Origin: Pseudarthrobacter sp. NIBRBAC000502770
GTDB lineage: Bacteria; Actinomycetota; Actinomycetes; Actinomycetales; Micrococcaceae
Assembly (NCBI RefSeq): GCF_006517815.1
Contig: NZ_CP041198.1
Location: forward strand, 372,001 to 436,000
Direction: 5' to 3'
DNA: 64,000 nt
Within the stretch, counting starts at the first letter, position 1, and each line of letters opens with the position of its first letter. A program made the translations under genes and the position numbers. Below, in pieces: positions 18,860 through 27,816 of the stretch. The notes beneath the pieces are model-generated. The model worked only from the letters and a program-made list of their open reading frames with translations. It did not search any database and had not been told where the DNA came from.

Positions 18860-19195
18860 ATGCAGAAGATATCGATCGACGCGCTGGCCCGGCAGCAGCT
18901 CGAGGCGGCGGTCACCTCCAGCAACGGGCGCGCCGCGGACACGGTCTATGGCGGCCACGAGAAGGTCCTCCGGCAGACGGTCATGGCCATGAAGGCCGGA
19001 ACCCAGTTGAGCGAGCACCAGAACCCTGGCGACGCCACGGTCTTCGTGATCCAGGGCTGCGTCAGCCTCAGGGCCGGCGGCGAGTCGTGGCAGGGCAAAG
19101 CCGGCGACCTGTTGATTGTCCCGCCCGGCCTGCACAGCCTCCACGCCGAGGAGGATTCGACGTTCCTGTTCACGGTGGCCAAGTACCGTACCTGA
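18860..19195 (+). CDS. Cupin-domain protein
   Basis: A 111-aa single-domain cupin. Motif 1 is present in reduced form (LSEHQNPGDATVFVIQG, one His and no second motif-1 His). Motif 2 is GDLLIVPPGLHSLHAEED, with two His. Metal binding is possible but not assured. Similar small cupins act as stress-related or binding proteins of unknown ligand. ATG 18860 is chosen for fit to the fold. The gene ends before a strong hairpin shared with the convergent GDPD gene. Confidence 0.85.
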   Translation: MQKISIDALARQQLEAAVTSSNGRAADTVYGGHEKVLRQTVMAMKAGTQLSEHQNPGDATVFVIQGCVSLRAGGESWQGKAGDLLIVPPGLHSLHAEEDSTFLFTVAKYRT

Positions 19196-19213
19196 GCCGT
19201 GTGGCCCGGACGG

Positions 19214-19265
19214 ACGACGGCGGCTGCCGGGCTTCCCCCAGCGGAAGTCCGGCAGCCGCCGTCGT
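19214..19265. terminator. Strong bidirectional terminator hairpin
   Basis: A 17-bp perfect stem (19214-19230 with 19249-19265; outer arm ACGACGGCGGCTGCCGG) is extended by CTTCC/GGAAG inside the loop, giving about 23 pairs in all. It lies between the convergent cupin and GDPD genes. Confidence 0.8.
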
Positions 19266-19294
19266 GCCTTGACGTATGGCCCTTATCCGCGGAA

Positions 19295-20371
19295 CTACGC
19301 CTGCGGGGCGTAGGCCTTGGGCAGCTTCAAACCGCGCTCGTCCATGACCGCGCGCAGGCGGGTGGGGTAATCGGTGATGATGCCGTCCACTCCCTGGTCC
19401 ATCAGGCGCTCCATGTCCGTGGCCTTGTTGACGGTCCACGGGATGACGGCGAGGCCCAGCTGGTGTGCCTCGGCAATCATCTGGGGTGTGACGGAGCTGA
19501 ACGTGGGGGAGATGACGTTGTACCCCTGGGCGGCTGCAGCCTTGGCAAGGGAGCCGCCGTAGGCGTCGATGTCGATGCCGCCCAGCTCGGGCGCGGCACC
19601 CGGCTGGCCCACCTGCATCCACTTGTCCCCGCTGGAAAGCGCAACGAGCGTCAGCTCCGGTGCCAGTTCCTTGGTGAGGTTCAGCGAGGACCAGTCGAAG
19701 GACTGGATGGTGGTGCGGTCCGCGGCGCCGGAGGCTTCGACTTCTGCCACCACGGCTTTGGTCAGCGCCACCATGCCTTCGCCGCCGGCCTTCCCGTCCT
19801 CCACCTTGGTCTCCACGTTGAAGCGGACCTTTTTGGCGTTGTACTGTTCCGCCACCTGGTAGACGTCCTTGAGCTCGGCGATGCGGTTCCCTTCGACCAC
19901 CTCCTGCCCGGGGAAGCCGGGCAGCTGCATGAAGCCGCAGTTGAGGGTCTTGACCTGGGCCAGGGACAGTTCGGCCACACGGCGGCCGACGTACGGGAAC
20001 TCGGGATCACCGGCGGTGGCCGGGGCGGTATCGACGCATTTGTTGGCCTGGATGGTGTCGTCATGCCACACGATGATCTTCCCGTCCTCGGTGAGGTGGG
20101 TGTCCAGTTCCAGGGTGCTGACGCCGAGCTTCAGGGAGTTGCCGAACGCCGCCAGCGACTCCTCGGTCCACTCGCCGCGGCCGCCGCGGTGCGCCTGGAG
20201 GTCGAAGGAGCCGTTGCGCTCGTTCGTCTTGATGGCGGAGGTGGCGGTGCCGGCAGCGTTCGACGACGGCGTTCCGGCCTCGGCGGTTTCGGCGGCGAAG
20301 GCGGCGCCCGGCGAGGCGATGGCGGCGGCGAGCAGTGCGGCGGTTGCCGCAGCGGTCAGGGCTGTGCGCAT
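19295..20371 (-). CDS. Secreted glycerophosphodiester phosphodiesterase
   Basis: A 358-aa exported enzyme that hydrolyses glycerophosphodiesters to glycerol-3-phosphate and an alcohol. There is a signal peptide at residues 1-27 (cleavage near GAAFA-A). The GDPD barrel begins LQAHRGGRGEWTEES (catalytic His, first Glu), continues with LELDTHLTEDGKIIVWHDD (metal ligands and second His) and ends with the GVDGIITDYPTR motif. It probably supplies phosphate or carbon from phospholipid or teichoic-acid debris. It is monocistronic and closed by a strong hairpin. Confidence 0.92.
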   Translation of the reverse strand: MRTALTAAATAALLAAAIASPGAAFAAETAEAGTPSSNAAGTATSAIKTNERNGSFDLQAHRGGRGEWTEESLAAFGNSLKLGVSTLELDTHLTEDGKIIVWHDDTIQANKCVDTAPATAGDPEFPYVGRRVAELSLAQVKTLNCGFMQLPGFPGQEVVEGNRIAELKDVYQVAEQYNAKKVRFNVETKVEDGKAGGEGMVALTKAVVAEVEASGAADRTTIQSFDWSSLNLTKELAPELTLVALSSGDKWMQVGQPGAAPELGGIDIDAYGGSLAKAAAAQGYNVISPTFSSVTPQMIAEAHQLGLAVIPWTVNKATDMERLMDQGVDGIITDYPTRLRAVMDERGLKLPKAYAPQA

Positions 20372-20502
20372 GGGGATGGTTCCTCCTGGGTGACGGGTTC
20401 CGGCGGCGCCGGGTGACCCGCCAACGGTAGGCCGGACAGGTTGCCCCCGAGGTTCACGCAGTTGGAGGGGAGGTTAACGCCAGGTTCTGCTGTGCCCAGG
20501 GA

Positions 20503-21744
20503 TCAGGCGGGGTCCTTGACTTTGTCGGAGACCGGCCGGGGTTCCAGCCAGATGCGTTCCCGCGGGCCGGGCGGGTACGCGTACCTCTTGCCGGCGAGCG
20601 TGATGGCGAACGCGGCAACCACCGGGACTGCCGCCGCGGCCGGAACCAGCAGCGGGCCGCCGACCACCAGGGCTGCCGAGCCGTAAAGCGCGCCGATGGT
20701 GATGCCCAGCTGGATGGTCAGGACCGTGAGCCCGTTCGCAGCCTCGCTGTACTCCCCGCCGGCCCGGAGGATCGCCGACTGGTTGTAGATGCCGATGGCG
20801 CCCAGGCCTGCACCCCAGATGGTCATCAGTATCAGGGCCACTGGCAGGTTCCCAACGGCGAGCGGCAGGAGGAACATCGATAAGGCGATGGCCGCCGTCG
20901 TGATCAGCAGCGAACGGCGGGGCCGCGAATCCACGGTGAGGCCCGCGATCCAAATGCCCAGCAGGCCGGACCCGCCCAGCACCGTCAGCGAGAGGCTGGT
21001 GGCGTAGTCCGGGAGGTTCGCCTCGCGGATGAAGGGCGCAATGTAGGTGAACAGGGCGAAGTGCGCCAGGACCAGCAGAGGCCACGCGATGGCAACGGAC
21101 TTCACGCCCGGCTGGCCGATCGCCTTGCGCAGGGACGGCCGGGCAGCATCGGAAATGCGCTGGACGCGGGGAAGCAGCCAGAACGCGAGGACCGTCAGGA
21201 CCACGCCGAAGCCCGCGAGAACCAGGAACGCGGCGCGCCAGCCCAGGAATCCGCCCAGGGCAGTCCCCACCGGTGCACCGATGGCCAGGCCCAGGCTGTT
21301 GCCGCTGAAGACGATTGCCAGGGCTTTGCCCACTTTGTCTGCCGGCACCACGCGGGATACGAATGGCGCCATGGTGGTCCAGAGCAGCCCGTGCGCCAGA
21401 CCGCCCACCAGCCGGGCGATCATCGCCGAGGTGAAGTCCGGTGCCAGACCCACCAGTGCGTTGCTGAGCGCGAAGGTCAGCACCAACGCAACCAACAGGG
21501 CATGCCGCGGGATCTTCCCCAACAGCCGTGCCGCCGGGACCACCGTGACCACAATGACGGCGGCGTAGGCAGCGGCAAGGTAACCGGCCACCGGCTCGGA
21601 AACGCCAAGGCCGGTACTGATCTGCGGCAGCAGCCCGGACGGGAGGAGCTCGGTGGTAATGGCTGTGAAGGCGATCGTGGCCAGGACCACCATCGCGGCA
21701 TAGGGAAATCGGGCAGGGGACGGCGCGGAAATCGCGGAAGACAT
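20503..21744 (-). CDS. MFS transporter (DHA1/AraJ-like)
   Basis: A 413-aa protein with about 12 transmembrane helices. The first helices read VLATIAFTAITTELLPSGLL, typical of the DHA1 sugar/drug-efflux group. Motif A appears as AARLLGKIPRHA and the motif C-like segment as GLAIGAPVGTALGGFLGWR. The substrate is unknown; export of drugs or sugars is the family's usual role. ATG 21744 fits the hydrophobic onset; an upstream in-frame start at 21798 would add 18 residues without family similarity. It is monocistronic, divergent from the dehydrogenase gene. Confidence 0.87.
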   Translation of the reverse strand: MSSAISAPSPARFPYAAMVVLATIAFTAITTELLPSGLLPQISTGLGVSEPVAGYLAAAYAAVIVVTVVPAARLLGKIPRHALLVALVLTFALSNALVGLAPDFTSAMIARLVGGLAHGLLWTTMAPFVSRVVPADKVGKALAIVFSGNSLGLAIGAPVGTALGGFLGWRAAFLVLAGFGVVLTVLAFWLLPRVQRISDAARPSLRKAIGQPGVKSVAIAWPLLVLAHFALFTYIAPFIREANLPDYATSLSLTVLGGSGLLGIWIAGLTVDSRPRRSLLITTAAIALSMFLLPLAVGNLPVALILMTIWGAGLGAIGIYNQSAILRAGGEYSEAANGLTVLTIQLGITIGALYGSAALVVGGPLLVPAAAAVPVVAAFAITLAGKRYAYPPGPRERIWLEPRPVSDKVKDPA

Positions 21745-22013
21745 GGGGGAGCGTCCATTCAAAGGGTGGGGTTGGAAAGCGGCTCGCTGGCCGGACAATT
21801 CCTCCCTTAAATTTACAGGATTGGACGGGCTGTCATGGACGTGACAGGGCGCCGGCGGCAGCGTGTTGCGGAGCGAAAAATCGGCGTGGGCGGTACCGGG
21901 GGATAGGTTGGTTGTGGAACTTCAACGCCCGCTGCAGCTGCGCCGGGCCCGGAACCCTGGAGACCCATGAGTACCTGCTGCCCTGCCAAACGGCACCTTC
22001 TGATGGTCGCCGC

Positions 22014-22931
22014 GTGACGGCCCCGCTGCGTGTCTGCCTGCCCGCCCAAAACCTGCTGGACGCACTCACGCCCATTGACGGCGTCGAGTTTGTCCTGTGG
22101 GACCTGGACGGACCCGCGCCGGAAGGCCGGCTGGACCTTCTGGTGCCGCCCTATATGGGCAACCCAACCGCGCTCGCAGCCCTGGAGGGGGTCGACGTCG
22201 GCCTGGTGCAGAGCCAGTCCATCGGGTACGACGGCGTCTCCGCAGTTCTGCCGCCAGGCATCGCCTTCGCGAATGCGGCAGGGGTGCATGAGACGTCGAC
22301 GGCGGAGCTCGCCGTGGGCATGATGGTGGCCTCCCAGCGCGGTATCCCGGACTTCGTCCGCAACCAGGAAACCGGAACCTGGGACAACAGCCCGCGGCCC
22401 AGCCTGGCTGACCGGCGGGTGCTGCTGGTGGGCTACGGGGGAGTGGGGAAGGCCATCGAAGCCCGGCTCCTGCCCTTCGAAACCGAGGTCACCCGGATGG
22501 CCAGCCGCGCCCGCGAGGACGCCCACGGGACCATTTACGGAATCGACTCGCTCCACGACCAGCTGCCGTTGCACGAGATCGTGGTGGTCAGTGTTCCGTT
22601 GGGTGGGCAGACCCAGCAGCTGGTGGATGCAAAGTTCCTGGCAGCCATGCCCGACGGAGCCCTGCTGGTGAATGTGGCCCGCGGGCCCGTGGCGGACACC
22701 GACGCCCTGCTCGCCGAGACGTCAAGCGGCCGGCTGCGGGCTGCCCTGGACGTGACCGACCCGGAGCCGCTGCCTGCGCACCACCCGCTGTGGGCCACTC
22801 CGGGCGTGCTCATCACCCCGCACGTCGGTGGCGCCAGCTCGGCCATGTTCCCCCGGATGGTCCGGCTGCTCAGGAAGCAGATTGGGCTGCTGGTGGAGGG
22901 CAAGGACCCGGTCAACGTGGTCCTCCCTTAA
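22014..22931 (+). CDS. D-isomer-specific 2-hydroxyacid dehydrogenase
   Basis: A 305-aa NAD(P)-dependent oxidoreductase. The Rossmann segment VLLVGYGGVGKAIEARL is near residue 140. The usual Arg/Glu/His triad is represented by NVARGPVADTDAL, DVTDPEPLPAHHPLW and TPHVGG. A phosphoglycerate dehydrogenase-like role is unlikely because the protein is short and lacks ACT domains; a hydroxypyruvate or glyoxylate reductase role is possible. GTG 22014 gives the family's normal N-terminus; no strong ribosome site is visible. The next gene starts 31 nt downstream. Confidence 0.88.
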   Translation: MTAPLRVCLPAQNLLDALTPIDGVEFVLWDLDGPAPEGRLDLLVPPYMGNPTALAALEGVDVGLVQSQSIGYDGVSAVLPPGIAFANAAGVHETSTAELAVGMMVASQRGIPDFVRNQETGTWDNSPRPSLADRRVLLVGYGGVGKAIEARLLPFETEVTRMASRAREDAHGTIYGIDSLHDQLPLHEIVVVSVPLGGQTQQLVDAKFLAAMPDGALLVNVARGPVADTDALLAETSSGRLRAALDVTDPEPLPAHHPLWATPGVLITPHVGGASSAMFPRMVRLLRKQIGLLVEGKDPVNVVLP

Positions 22932-22962
22932 CGCGGGCGGCCCGCGGCCCTATGCTGGGCCC

Positions 22963-23430
22963 ATGTCTACTTTCGAAGTCCGCCGCAGCGCCGTCATCCC
23001 CGCCCCCGCCGAGGAGATCTTTCCGTTGGTGAACAACTTCCACGAATGGACCGCTTGGTCCCCCTGGGAGGCGGTCGATCCAGGGATGAGCCGCCGCTAC
23101 TTCGGCAGTGACGCAGGGACCGGCGCGGGCTATGAGTGGAACGGCAACCGAAAGGCCGGCAGCGGAACCATGGAGATCGTGGAGTCCGTACCTTCGAGCC
23201 GCATCGGGATCCGGCTGCAGTTCACCAAGCCGTTCAAGGCCCTGAACCCCACGACGTTCACGTTCAGCCAGGCTCCTGGCGGCACGGAGGTGACGTGGCT
23301 GATGACCGGGGAGAACAAAGGGCTCGGAAAGGTCTTTGCGCTGTTCATGAACATGGACAAGATGGTGGGCGGCGACTTTGAGCGGGGCCTGGCCGCGCTG
23401 GCCTCCACGGTTGCGGCCAGGAAGAGCTGA
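22963..23430 (+). CDS. SRPBCC-family protein (polyketide cyclase/dehydrase-like)
   Basis: A 155-aa single START/SRPBCC domain. It opens with FEVRRSAVIPAPAEEIFPLV, followed by NNFHEWTAWSPWEAVDPGMS, a standard signature of the polyketide-cyclase-2-like subgroup. The cavity likely binds a hydrophobic ligand; no catalytic residues can be assigned. It probably shares a transcript with the preceding dehydrogenase and the following DUF1801 gene, which begins 8 nt after its stop. Confidence 0.88.
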   Translation: MSTFEVRRSAVIPAPAEEIFPLVNNFHEWTAWSPWEAVDPGMSRRYFGSDAGTGAGYEWNGNRKAGSGTMEIVESVPSSRIGIRLQFTKPFKALNPTTFTFSQAPGGTEVTWLMTGENKGLGKVFALFMNMDKMVGGDFERGLAALASTVAARKS

Positions 23431-23438
23431 GGTTCCCG

Positions 23439-23783
23439 TTGGGCGCCGTGGACGATGCGCTGGCCGCGCTGGATGAACCGGACCGCAGCTGCCTGCAGCA
23501 TGTGGTGGAGCTCGCCAGGTCCATCGCCCCGGACACCACGGAGGGCATGAGCTACGGCATGCCCGCGCTGAAGCTGGACGGCAAACCTCTGTTCGCCGCC
23601 GTCCACGCAGCCAAGCACCTCTCGATCTTCCCCTTCTCCGGCGCGGTCGTCGCGGCAGTCGCGGACCGGCTGGAAGGGTATTCACTTTCCAAGGGGACCA
23701 TCCGCTTCACCGCGGCCCACCCCGTGCCGGACGACGTGGTGGAGGACATCGTCCGGCTGCGCATGGCGGAGATCCGGGGATAG
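23439..23783 (+). CDS. DUF1801 (YdhG/Fra-like) protein
   Basis: A 114-aa protein with the DUF1801 pattern: ARSIAPDTTEGMSYGMPALK, then HLSIFPFSGAVV and SLSKGTIRFTAAHPVPDDVV. The family includes a Bacillus iron-chaperone-like member, but no activity is established for this one. It starts at TTG 23439 with GAGG upstream, or at GTG 23448. The 8-nt gap to the SRPBCC gene suggests one transcript. Confidence 0.87.
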   Translation: MGAVDDALAALDEPDRSCLQHVVELARSIAPDTTEGMSYGMPALKLDGKPLFAAVHAAKHLSIFPFSGAVVAAVADRLEGYSLSKGTIRFTAAHPVPDDVVEDIVRLRMAEIRG

Positions 23784-23920
23784 AGCAACGGACGACGACG
23801 GCCCGCGCCACCTGCGGCCACGCCACCGGAAGGGACGGGCGCCCGGCCGCCGGAGCCCCTGCTGTCCGGCAGGACTTATGGTCCTTCCGAATGCACTGCA
23901 GGGGTGCCTAATGTGATGCC

Positions 23921-24244
23921 ATGGCTGACACTCTTGAGTCCCTCGCGGAAAGTTTTAAGAACATGGGCGTCGCCCGCGCGTACGGCGCCCCCGTGAACCT
24001 GAACGGGGAGGAGATGGTGCCCGTGGCCCTGGTGTCCTTCGGCTTCGGTGGCGGCACGGAATCCGGGGAGGGTGCCTCCGGCGGGGGAGGCGGCGGGGTT
24101 GTGGTGCCGCTTGGTGTCTACCGCACGGTCAACGGCAGGACCGTCTTCCGCCCCAACACCATTGCCGCCCTGGTGTGCCTGGTGCCCCTGATGACGGCAA
24201 CGGGAGCCGCGGTACGCAAGGCTGTCCGGGCGGCCCGGAAATAG
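23921..24244 (+). CDS. GerW/YtfJ-family protein
   Basis: A 107-aa member of the family named for Bacillus spore protein YtfJ. Visible are LAESFKNMGVARAYGAPV, VALVSFGFGGGTESGEG and a Gly-rich loop followed by VVPLGVYRTVNGRT. A short hydrophobic segment near residues 80-95 could touch the membrane. The organism type is not expected to sporulate, so the role here is unknown. The following 240 nt up to the VOC gene hold only hairpins and no supported gene. Confidence 0.85.
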   Translation: MADTLESLAESFKNMGVARAYGAPVNLNGEEMVPVALVSFGFGGGTESGEGASGGGGGGVVVPLGVYRTVNGRTVFRPNTIAALVCLVPLMTATGAAVRKAVRAARK

Positions 24245-24484
24245 TTCCGGGAGGCAAGGGACCCCCTTAAAAATCCCCTATTTCGCCGCGGGAAATTCAG
24301 TTCCATAATGGCCTCGTAGACTTCGGGGACCCCGCTGCGCTGGCTGCTGCCACCGCTCCGCCGGGGTTTCGGGTGGCCGCCCCGGCAGTCGGCGGGAAGG
24401 ACGGCCACGAGGCCCGGCGGGGGACGGCCGGACCGTTTTCGGGGGAGAGCGACGCCATCACAACAGCAAGGGAAGTTGTTTGTC

Positions 24485-24871
24485 ATGCTCAAAGATATGG
24501 AAGTCATGGCTGTGCTGCCTGCGAAGGATATCGACCGGGCCAAGGAATTTTATCGGGACAAGCTGGGGTTTGAGCCCGAGCGGACCATGGCCGATGGCGG
24601 CCTTGTCTACCGGTGTGGGAAGGGGACCTCGTTCCTGATTTACCAGACGGACAACGCGGGTTCGGCCAAGAACACGCAAATCGGCTGGGCCAGTGATGAT
24701 GTCCAGCGCGACGTGGACGAACTCCGTGCCCGCGGCGTCGTTTTCGAAGACTACGACATGCCCGGACTCAAGACCGAGAACGGCATCGCATCAATGGAGG
24801 GCTACGGCCAGGCGGCCTGGTTCCTGGACAGCGAGGGCAACATCCTCAACATCTCCTCGATGCCTTCTTGA
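24485..24871 (+). CDS. VOC-family (glyoxalase/bleomycin-resistance fold) protein
   Basis: A 128-aa small metal- or ligand-binding protein with paired beta-alpha-beta-beta-beta repeats. It opens with AVLPAKDIDRAKEFYRDKLG and ends with GQAAWFLDSEGNILNISS, the C-terminal Glu-containing strand. A substrate cannot be assigned. ATG 24485 is used; AGGGAAG lies 12 nt upstream. A TTG at 24476 is too close to that site to serve. Confidence 0.87.
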   Translation: MLKDMEVMAVLPAKDIDRAKEFYRDKLGFEPERTMADGGLVYRCGKGTSFLIYQTDNAGSAKNTQIGWASDDVQRDVDELRARGVVFEDYDMPGLKTENGIASMEGYGQAAWFLDSEGNILNISSMPS

Positions 24872-24909
24872 CGGCCAGGGCCCGTAGTGCAGGCCCCGCA
24901 ATAGAAAGT

Positions 24910-24982
24910 ACGACGCCGGCCCGTGCCGCCCGAAGCACCCGCACCCGGGTGCGTGGCAGCGGCAGGCCGGCGCCGCCGTCGT
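24910..24982. repeat. Long imperfect inverted repeat between two genes
   Basis: The outer arms ACGACG (24910-24915) and CGTCGT (24977-24982), next arms GCCGGCC and GGCCGGC, and a central GCACCC|GGGTGC palindrome (24941-24952) together make a cruciform-like structure. It probably terminates the VOC gene. Its outer arm resembles that of the hairpin at 19214. Confidence 0.5.
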
Positions 24983-25008
24983 AAGCAGTCCGGAGGGAAG
25001 GGAAAGCG

Positions 25009-25359
25009 GTGGGCGTGGAAGAAGTGGTGCCGGAGACAAAGGGCGTCTCCATGGAGGTTCTGTCGACGGTGGATCTTGCCGGCGAAATTGAGGGTATGGA
25101 CGGGCGCCAGCTCCGGATGCGGATGGTGACCATCGAGCCGGGCGGAGTTTTCGGCCCCCTCCATGACCACGTGGGCCGGCCCGGGACGGTTTATGTCCTT
25201 CAGGGGACTGTCACGGAGCACCGGGACGGCTTGGTCACCGAGTACGGGCCGGGGGTGGGCTGGCAGGAGGACCGCCACACCACCCACTGGCTCGAGAACA
25301 AGGGGACGGTGCCGGTTGTCGAAATCTCGGTGGACATCGTGGCCGCCCCGCAACAGTGA
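25009..25359 (+). CDS. Cupin-domain protein
   Basis: A 116-aa cupin. Motif 1 is PLHDHVGRPGTVYVLQG (two His) and motif 2 is GPGVGWQEDRHTTHWLENKG (with metal-ligand-type His). The arrangement is close to complete, so metal binding is plausible. GTG 25009 is preceded by a purine-rich AGGGAAGGGAAAG stretch. The ligand is unknown. It is convergent with the MFS efflux gene 25 nt away. Confidence 0.85.
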   Translation: MGVEEVVPETKGVSMEVLSTVDLAGEIEGMDGRQLRMRMVTIEPGGVFGPLHDHVGRPGTVYVLQGTVTEHRDGLVTEYGPGVGWQEDRHTTHWLENKGTVPVVEISVDIVAAPQQ

Positions 25360-25383
25360 TGCCCCGCCACCGCAGCAGCGGGC

Positions 25384-26640
25384 TCAGACTGCGGGCTCGC
25401 GCCTGCCCAGGGCCATCCGGAGTGCGCCGCGCAGGGTGAGCCGGTTGCGCCTGGTGACGGCGATAACGGCGGCGATACCGGCAAGCAGGACCACGATGCC
25501 GCCCACCGCGACGGACCAGCGCGCGCCGAACTCGCTGCCGATCCAACCCACCAGCGGCGAACCGATGGCGGTGCCGCCTTGGAGGATGGCCAGGTAGAGG
25601 GCCAGTACGCGGCCCCGGAACTGTGGCTCCACGGAGAGCTGGATGCTGGTGTTGCAGCTGTTCAGGAACGTGATGGACGCCAGGCCCACGGGAATCAGGA
25701 TTGCCGCGTAGACCCAGAACGTCGGGGCGATGCTGCCCAGGACCGTGAAGATGCCCAGTCCCAGCGCTCCGCCCAGCAGGAACCGCAGCCGCGGCCCGGA
25801 GCGGCGTGCCGCGAGGAGGGCGCCGGCCAGCGTGCCCACGGCCATGATGGAGCCGAGAAGCCCGAATTCACTGGGTCCCATGCGGAACTCGGTGGTGGCC
25901 ATCAGCGAGTTGATCACCGGGAAGTTCATGCCGAACGCACCCAGGATGCCCACCAGGACCATGATCAGCATCAGGTCCGGCCGGCGCCGCACGTAACGGA
26001 TGCCCTCGGCCACCTGGTGCTTGTTCCGCTCGCCCCTCGCGATAGGGGCGGGCTGGGTGGTGCGGATTCGGAACAGCGAAACCAGGACGGCGGCGAAGCT
26101 CGCGGCGTTGAGCAGGAACACCGGCCCGGTACCCACCCAGGCGATGAGCACGCCGGCGATGGCAGGCCCGGTGAGCCGGGCGGTGTTGAAGGATGCTGAG
26201 TTCAGGGCCACCGCATTGGAAATGTTCTCCTGGCCCACGAGCTCCGATACGAAGGCCTGGCGCGCCGGTGCGTCCACCGCGCTGGCCACGCCCAAGCAGA
26301 AGGCGGCCACGTAGGCGTGCCATAGTTGCGCGGTGCCGGTGACCACCAGGAGGCCGATGGCCAGTCCGGTGAAGCCCATGGCCAGCTGCGTCCACATCAG
26401 GATGATGCGCTTGCGGTAGCGGTCCGCCAGGACCCCGCCGTAGGGGCCGAAGAGCAGCATTGGCAGGAACTGCAGGCCCGTGGTGAGGCCGACGGCGGCT
26501 CCCGAGTGATCGGTAAGGACGGTCAGGACCAGCCAGTCCTGGGCGACGCGCTGCATCCAGGTGCCGATGTTGGAGACGATCGCGCCGCTGGCCCAAATGC
26601 GGTAGTTGGGATTTTCGAGGGCGCGGAACATCGCACTCAT
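25384..26640 (-). CDS. MFS efflux transporter (MFS_3/EntS-like)
   Basis: A 418-aa transporter with about 12 helices. It begins MSAMFRALENPNYRIWASGA, a hallmark of the MFS_3 subgroup; motif A is GVLADRYRKRIILM, and a conserved ASAVDAPARQAFVSELVG loop is present. The subgroup includes the enterobactin exporter EntS and macrolide pumps; the substrate here is unknown. Its ATG overlaps the stop of the upstream marR gene by 4 nt, indicating translational coupling and a regulator-pump operon. Confidence 0.9.
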   Translation of the reverse strand: MSAMFRALENPNYRIWASGAIVSNIGTWMQRVAQDWLVLTVLTDHSGAAVGLTTGLQFLPMLLFGPYGGVLADRYRKRIILMWTQLAMGFTGLAIGLLVVTGTAQLWHAYVAAFCLGVASAVDAPARQAFVSELVGQENISNAVALNSASFNTARLTGPAIAGVLIAWVGTGPVFLLNAASFAAVLVSLFRIRTTQPAPIARGERNKHQVAEGIRYVRRRPDLMLIMVLVGILGAFGMNFPVINSLMATTEFRMGPSEFGLLGSIMAVGTLAGALLAARRSGPRLRFLLGGALGLGIFTVLGSIAPTFWVYAAILIPVGLASITFLNSCNTSIQLSVEPQFRGRVLALYLAILQGGTAIGSPLVGWIGSEFGARWSVAVGGIVVLLAGIAAVIAVTRRNRLTLRGALRMALGRREPAV

Positions 26641-27098
26641 TTGCCGCTCATTTCCTGCATGATGCGGGCTGCGCGGCTGAGAATGAGCCGGTCTTCCTCA
26701 CCGAGTCCGGCCACACGCTGCGCCAACCAGGCGGTCCGCTGGCTCCGGGCCTCGGCCAGGACTTTCCTGCCGGCGTCGGTGATGTCCACGCGGACTTGCC
26801 GGCCGTCGTCGGGATCGGCGCTCCTGGTAACGAACGCCTGCTCCGCAAGAGCGTTGACGATCCTGGTCATGGACGGTGCCTGGACGTGCTCACTCCTGGC
26901 GAGATCGCGCAGGGTGCTGGGGCCGCTGCCGTTCAGGAGGGCCAGGACTGTGTACTGGCCGGGGGTGATGGCGTCTCCGGTGGCCTCGACGCGAAGCCGG
27001 CGCGACGTGCGCATCACAGCGGTGCGGAGATCGATGGCGAGGGTGTCGGGGGCGGTGGGGCCGGCGCTTGCCTGGTGCGTCGTTTGGGTGGGGGACAT
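26637..27098 (-). CDS. MarR-family transcriptional regulator
   Basis: A 153-aa dimeric winged-helix regulator. The helix-turn-helix is at STLRDLARSEHVQAPSMTR, followed by the wing RSADPDDGRQVRVDIT and a C-terminal dimerisation helix. The start at 27098 is favoured because AGGAGG lies upstream (13 nt); a longer form from 27125 would begin at the edge of the operator. It overlaps the downstream pump gene by 4 nt. The palindrome just upstream is the likely operator for autoregulation and pump control. Confidence 0.9.
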   Translation of the reverse strand: MSPTQTTHQASAGPTAPDTLAIDLRTAVMRTSRRLRVEATGDAITPGQYTVLALLNGSGPSTLRDLARSEHVQAPSMTRIVNALAEQAFVTRSADPDDGRQVRVDITDAGRKVLAEARSQRTAWLAQRVAGLGEEDRLILSRAARIMQEMSGK

Positions 27099-27127
27099 AT
27101 AGGGGTGTGCGCCTCCTGCTGGCATTT

Positions 27128-27154
27128 ATTAGCACTGCTAATTAGTTCTGCTAA
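27128..27154. promoter_or_regulatory. Palindromic MarR operator candidate
   Basis: ATTAGCACTGCTAAT (27128-27142) is a perfect 7-bp-arm palindrome, followed by the second element TTAG-TTCTG-CTAA (27142-27154). It sits about 30 nt upstream of the marR start, in unusually AT-rich sequence that probably contains the promoter. Confidence 0.75.
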
Positions 27155-27222
27155 CCATTATGCCCTCTTTGGTTGCCGCAGGCAATGGATGGAGGTGTGG
27201 TTTTGCTGACAGCTCCGGCACA

Positions 27223-27738
27223 ATGGGAGCCGTGACTGGGCGCAGAACTGACGGAAACCGTAAACCCCCGCTGTCGTGGAAGCGGAAATTGAACCTGGCC
27301 GTGACTGTCCTGGTGCTCTGCCTGGGGCCCATCATGATCGGCGTAGGCAGCTTCATGATCAACGCCGATGAGGAGCTCGCCCGTTCTGGTGTCCAGGCGA
27401 CCGGAACCATCATCCGCTTCGACGACGTCACCAAAGCGTCCGAACGCAGGATGCAGGTGCAATTCCCGGCCGCGGACGGGGCGGTCCACCGGACCTTCGC
27501 CGCTGTGGATCACGATCAGTATCCCGTAGTGGGCAGCAGCGTGACGGTCGTCTATGCCGAAAACAATCCCGGGCGGGCCATCGTGCCCGGCTACGAGAGC
27601 GACGGCGTTTGGCTGCGTGGAGCCGGGGTTGTCCTGACGGTCATTTTCGGAGTTCTGGGCCTCTTGTACATCGTCCTGGTCGGCAGCGCTGTTCTGCGCG
27701 CCAGGTTGCGGCGGCGCCGAACGCCAAAGGTGGTGTAG
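27223..27738 (+). CDS. DUF3592-domain membrane protein
   Basis: A 171-aa protein with two transmembrane segments (VTVLVLCLGPIMIGVGSFM and VVLTVIFGVLGLLYIVLVGS) around an extracytoplasmic beta-rich region. The hallmark is GVQATGTIIRFDD, then VTVVYAENNPGRAIVPGY, a DUF3592 pattern. Function is unknown. The start is uncertain between ATG 27223 and GTG 27232; further upstream the frame overlaps the marR operator. Confidence 0.8.
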   Translation: MGAVTGRRTDGNRKPPLSWKRKLNLAVTVLVLCLGPIMIGVGSFMINADEELARSGVQATGTIIRFDDVTKASERRMQVQFPAADGAVHRTFAAVDHDQYPVVGSSVTVVYAENNPGRAIVPGYESDGVWLRGAGVVLTVIFGVLGLLYIVLVGSAVLRARLRRRRTPKVV

Positions 27739-27816
27739 CCGGAGCTTCCGGCTGTCCGCTCCGGGTCGTACCCCGCCCTGTCCGCTCCCGCCTGACGGGC
27801 GTAGGCTGTGCGCACC

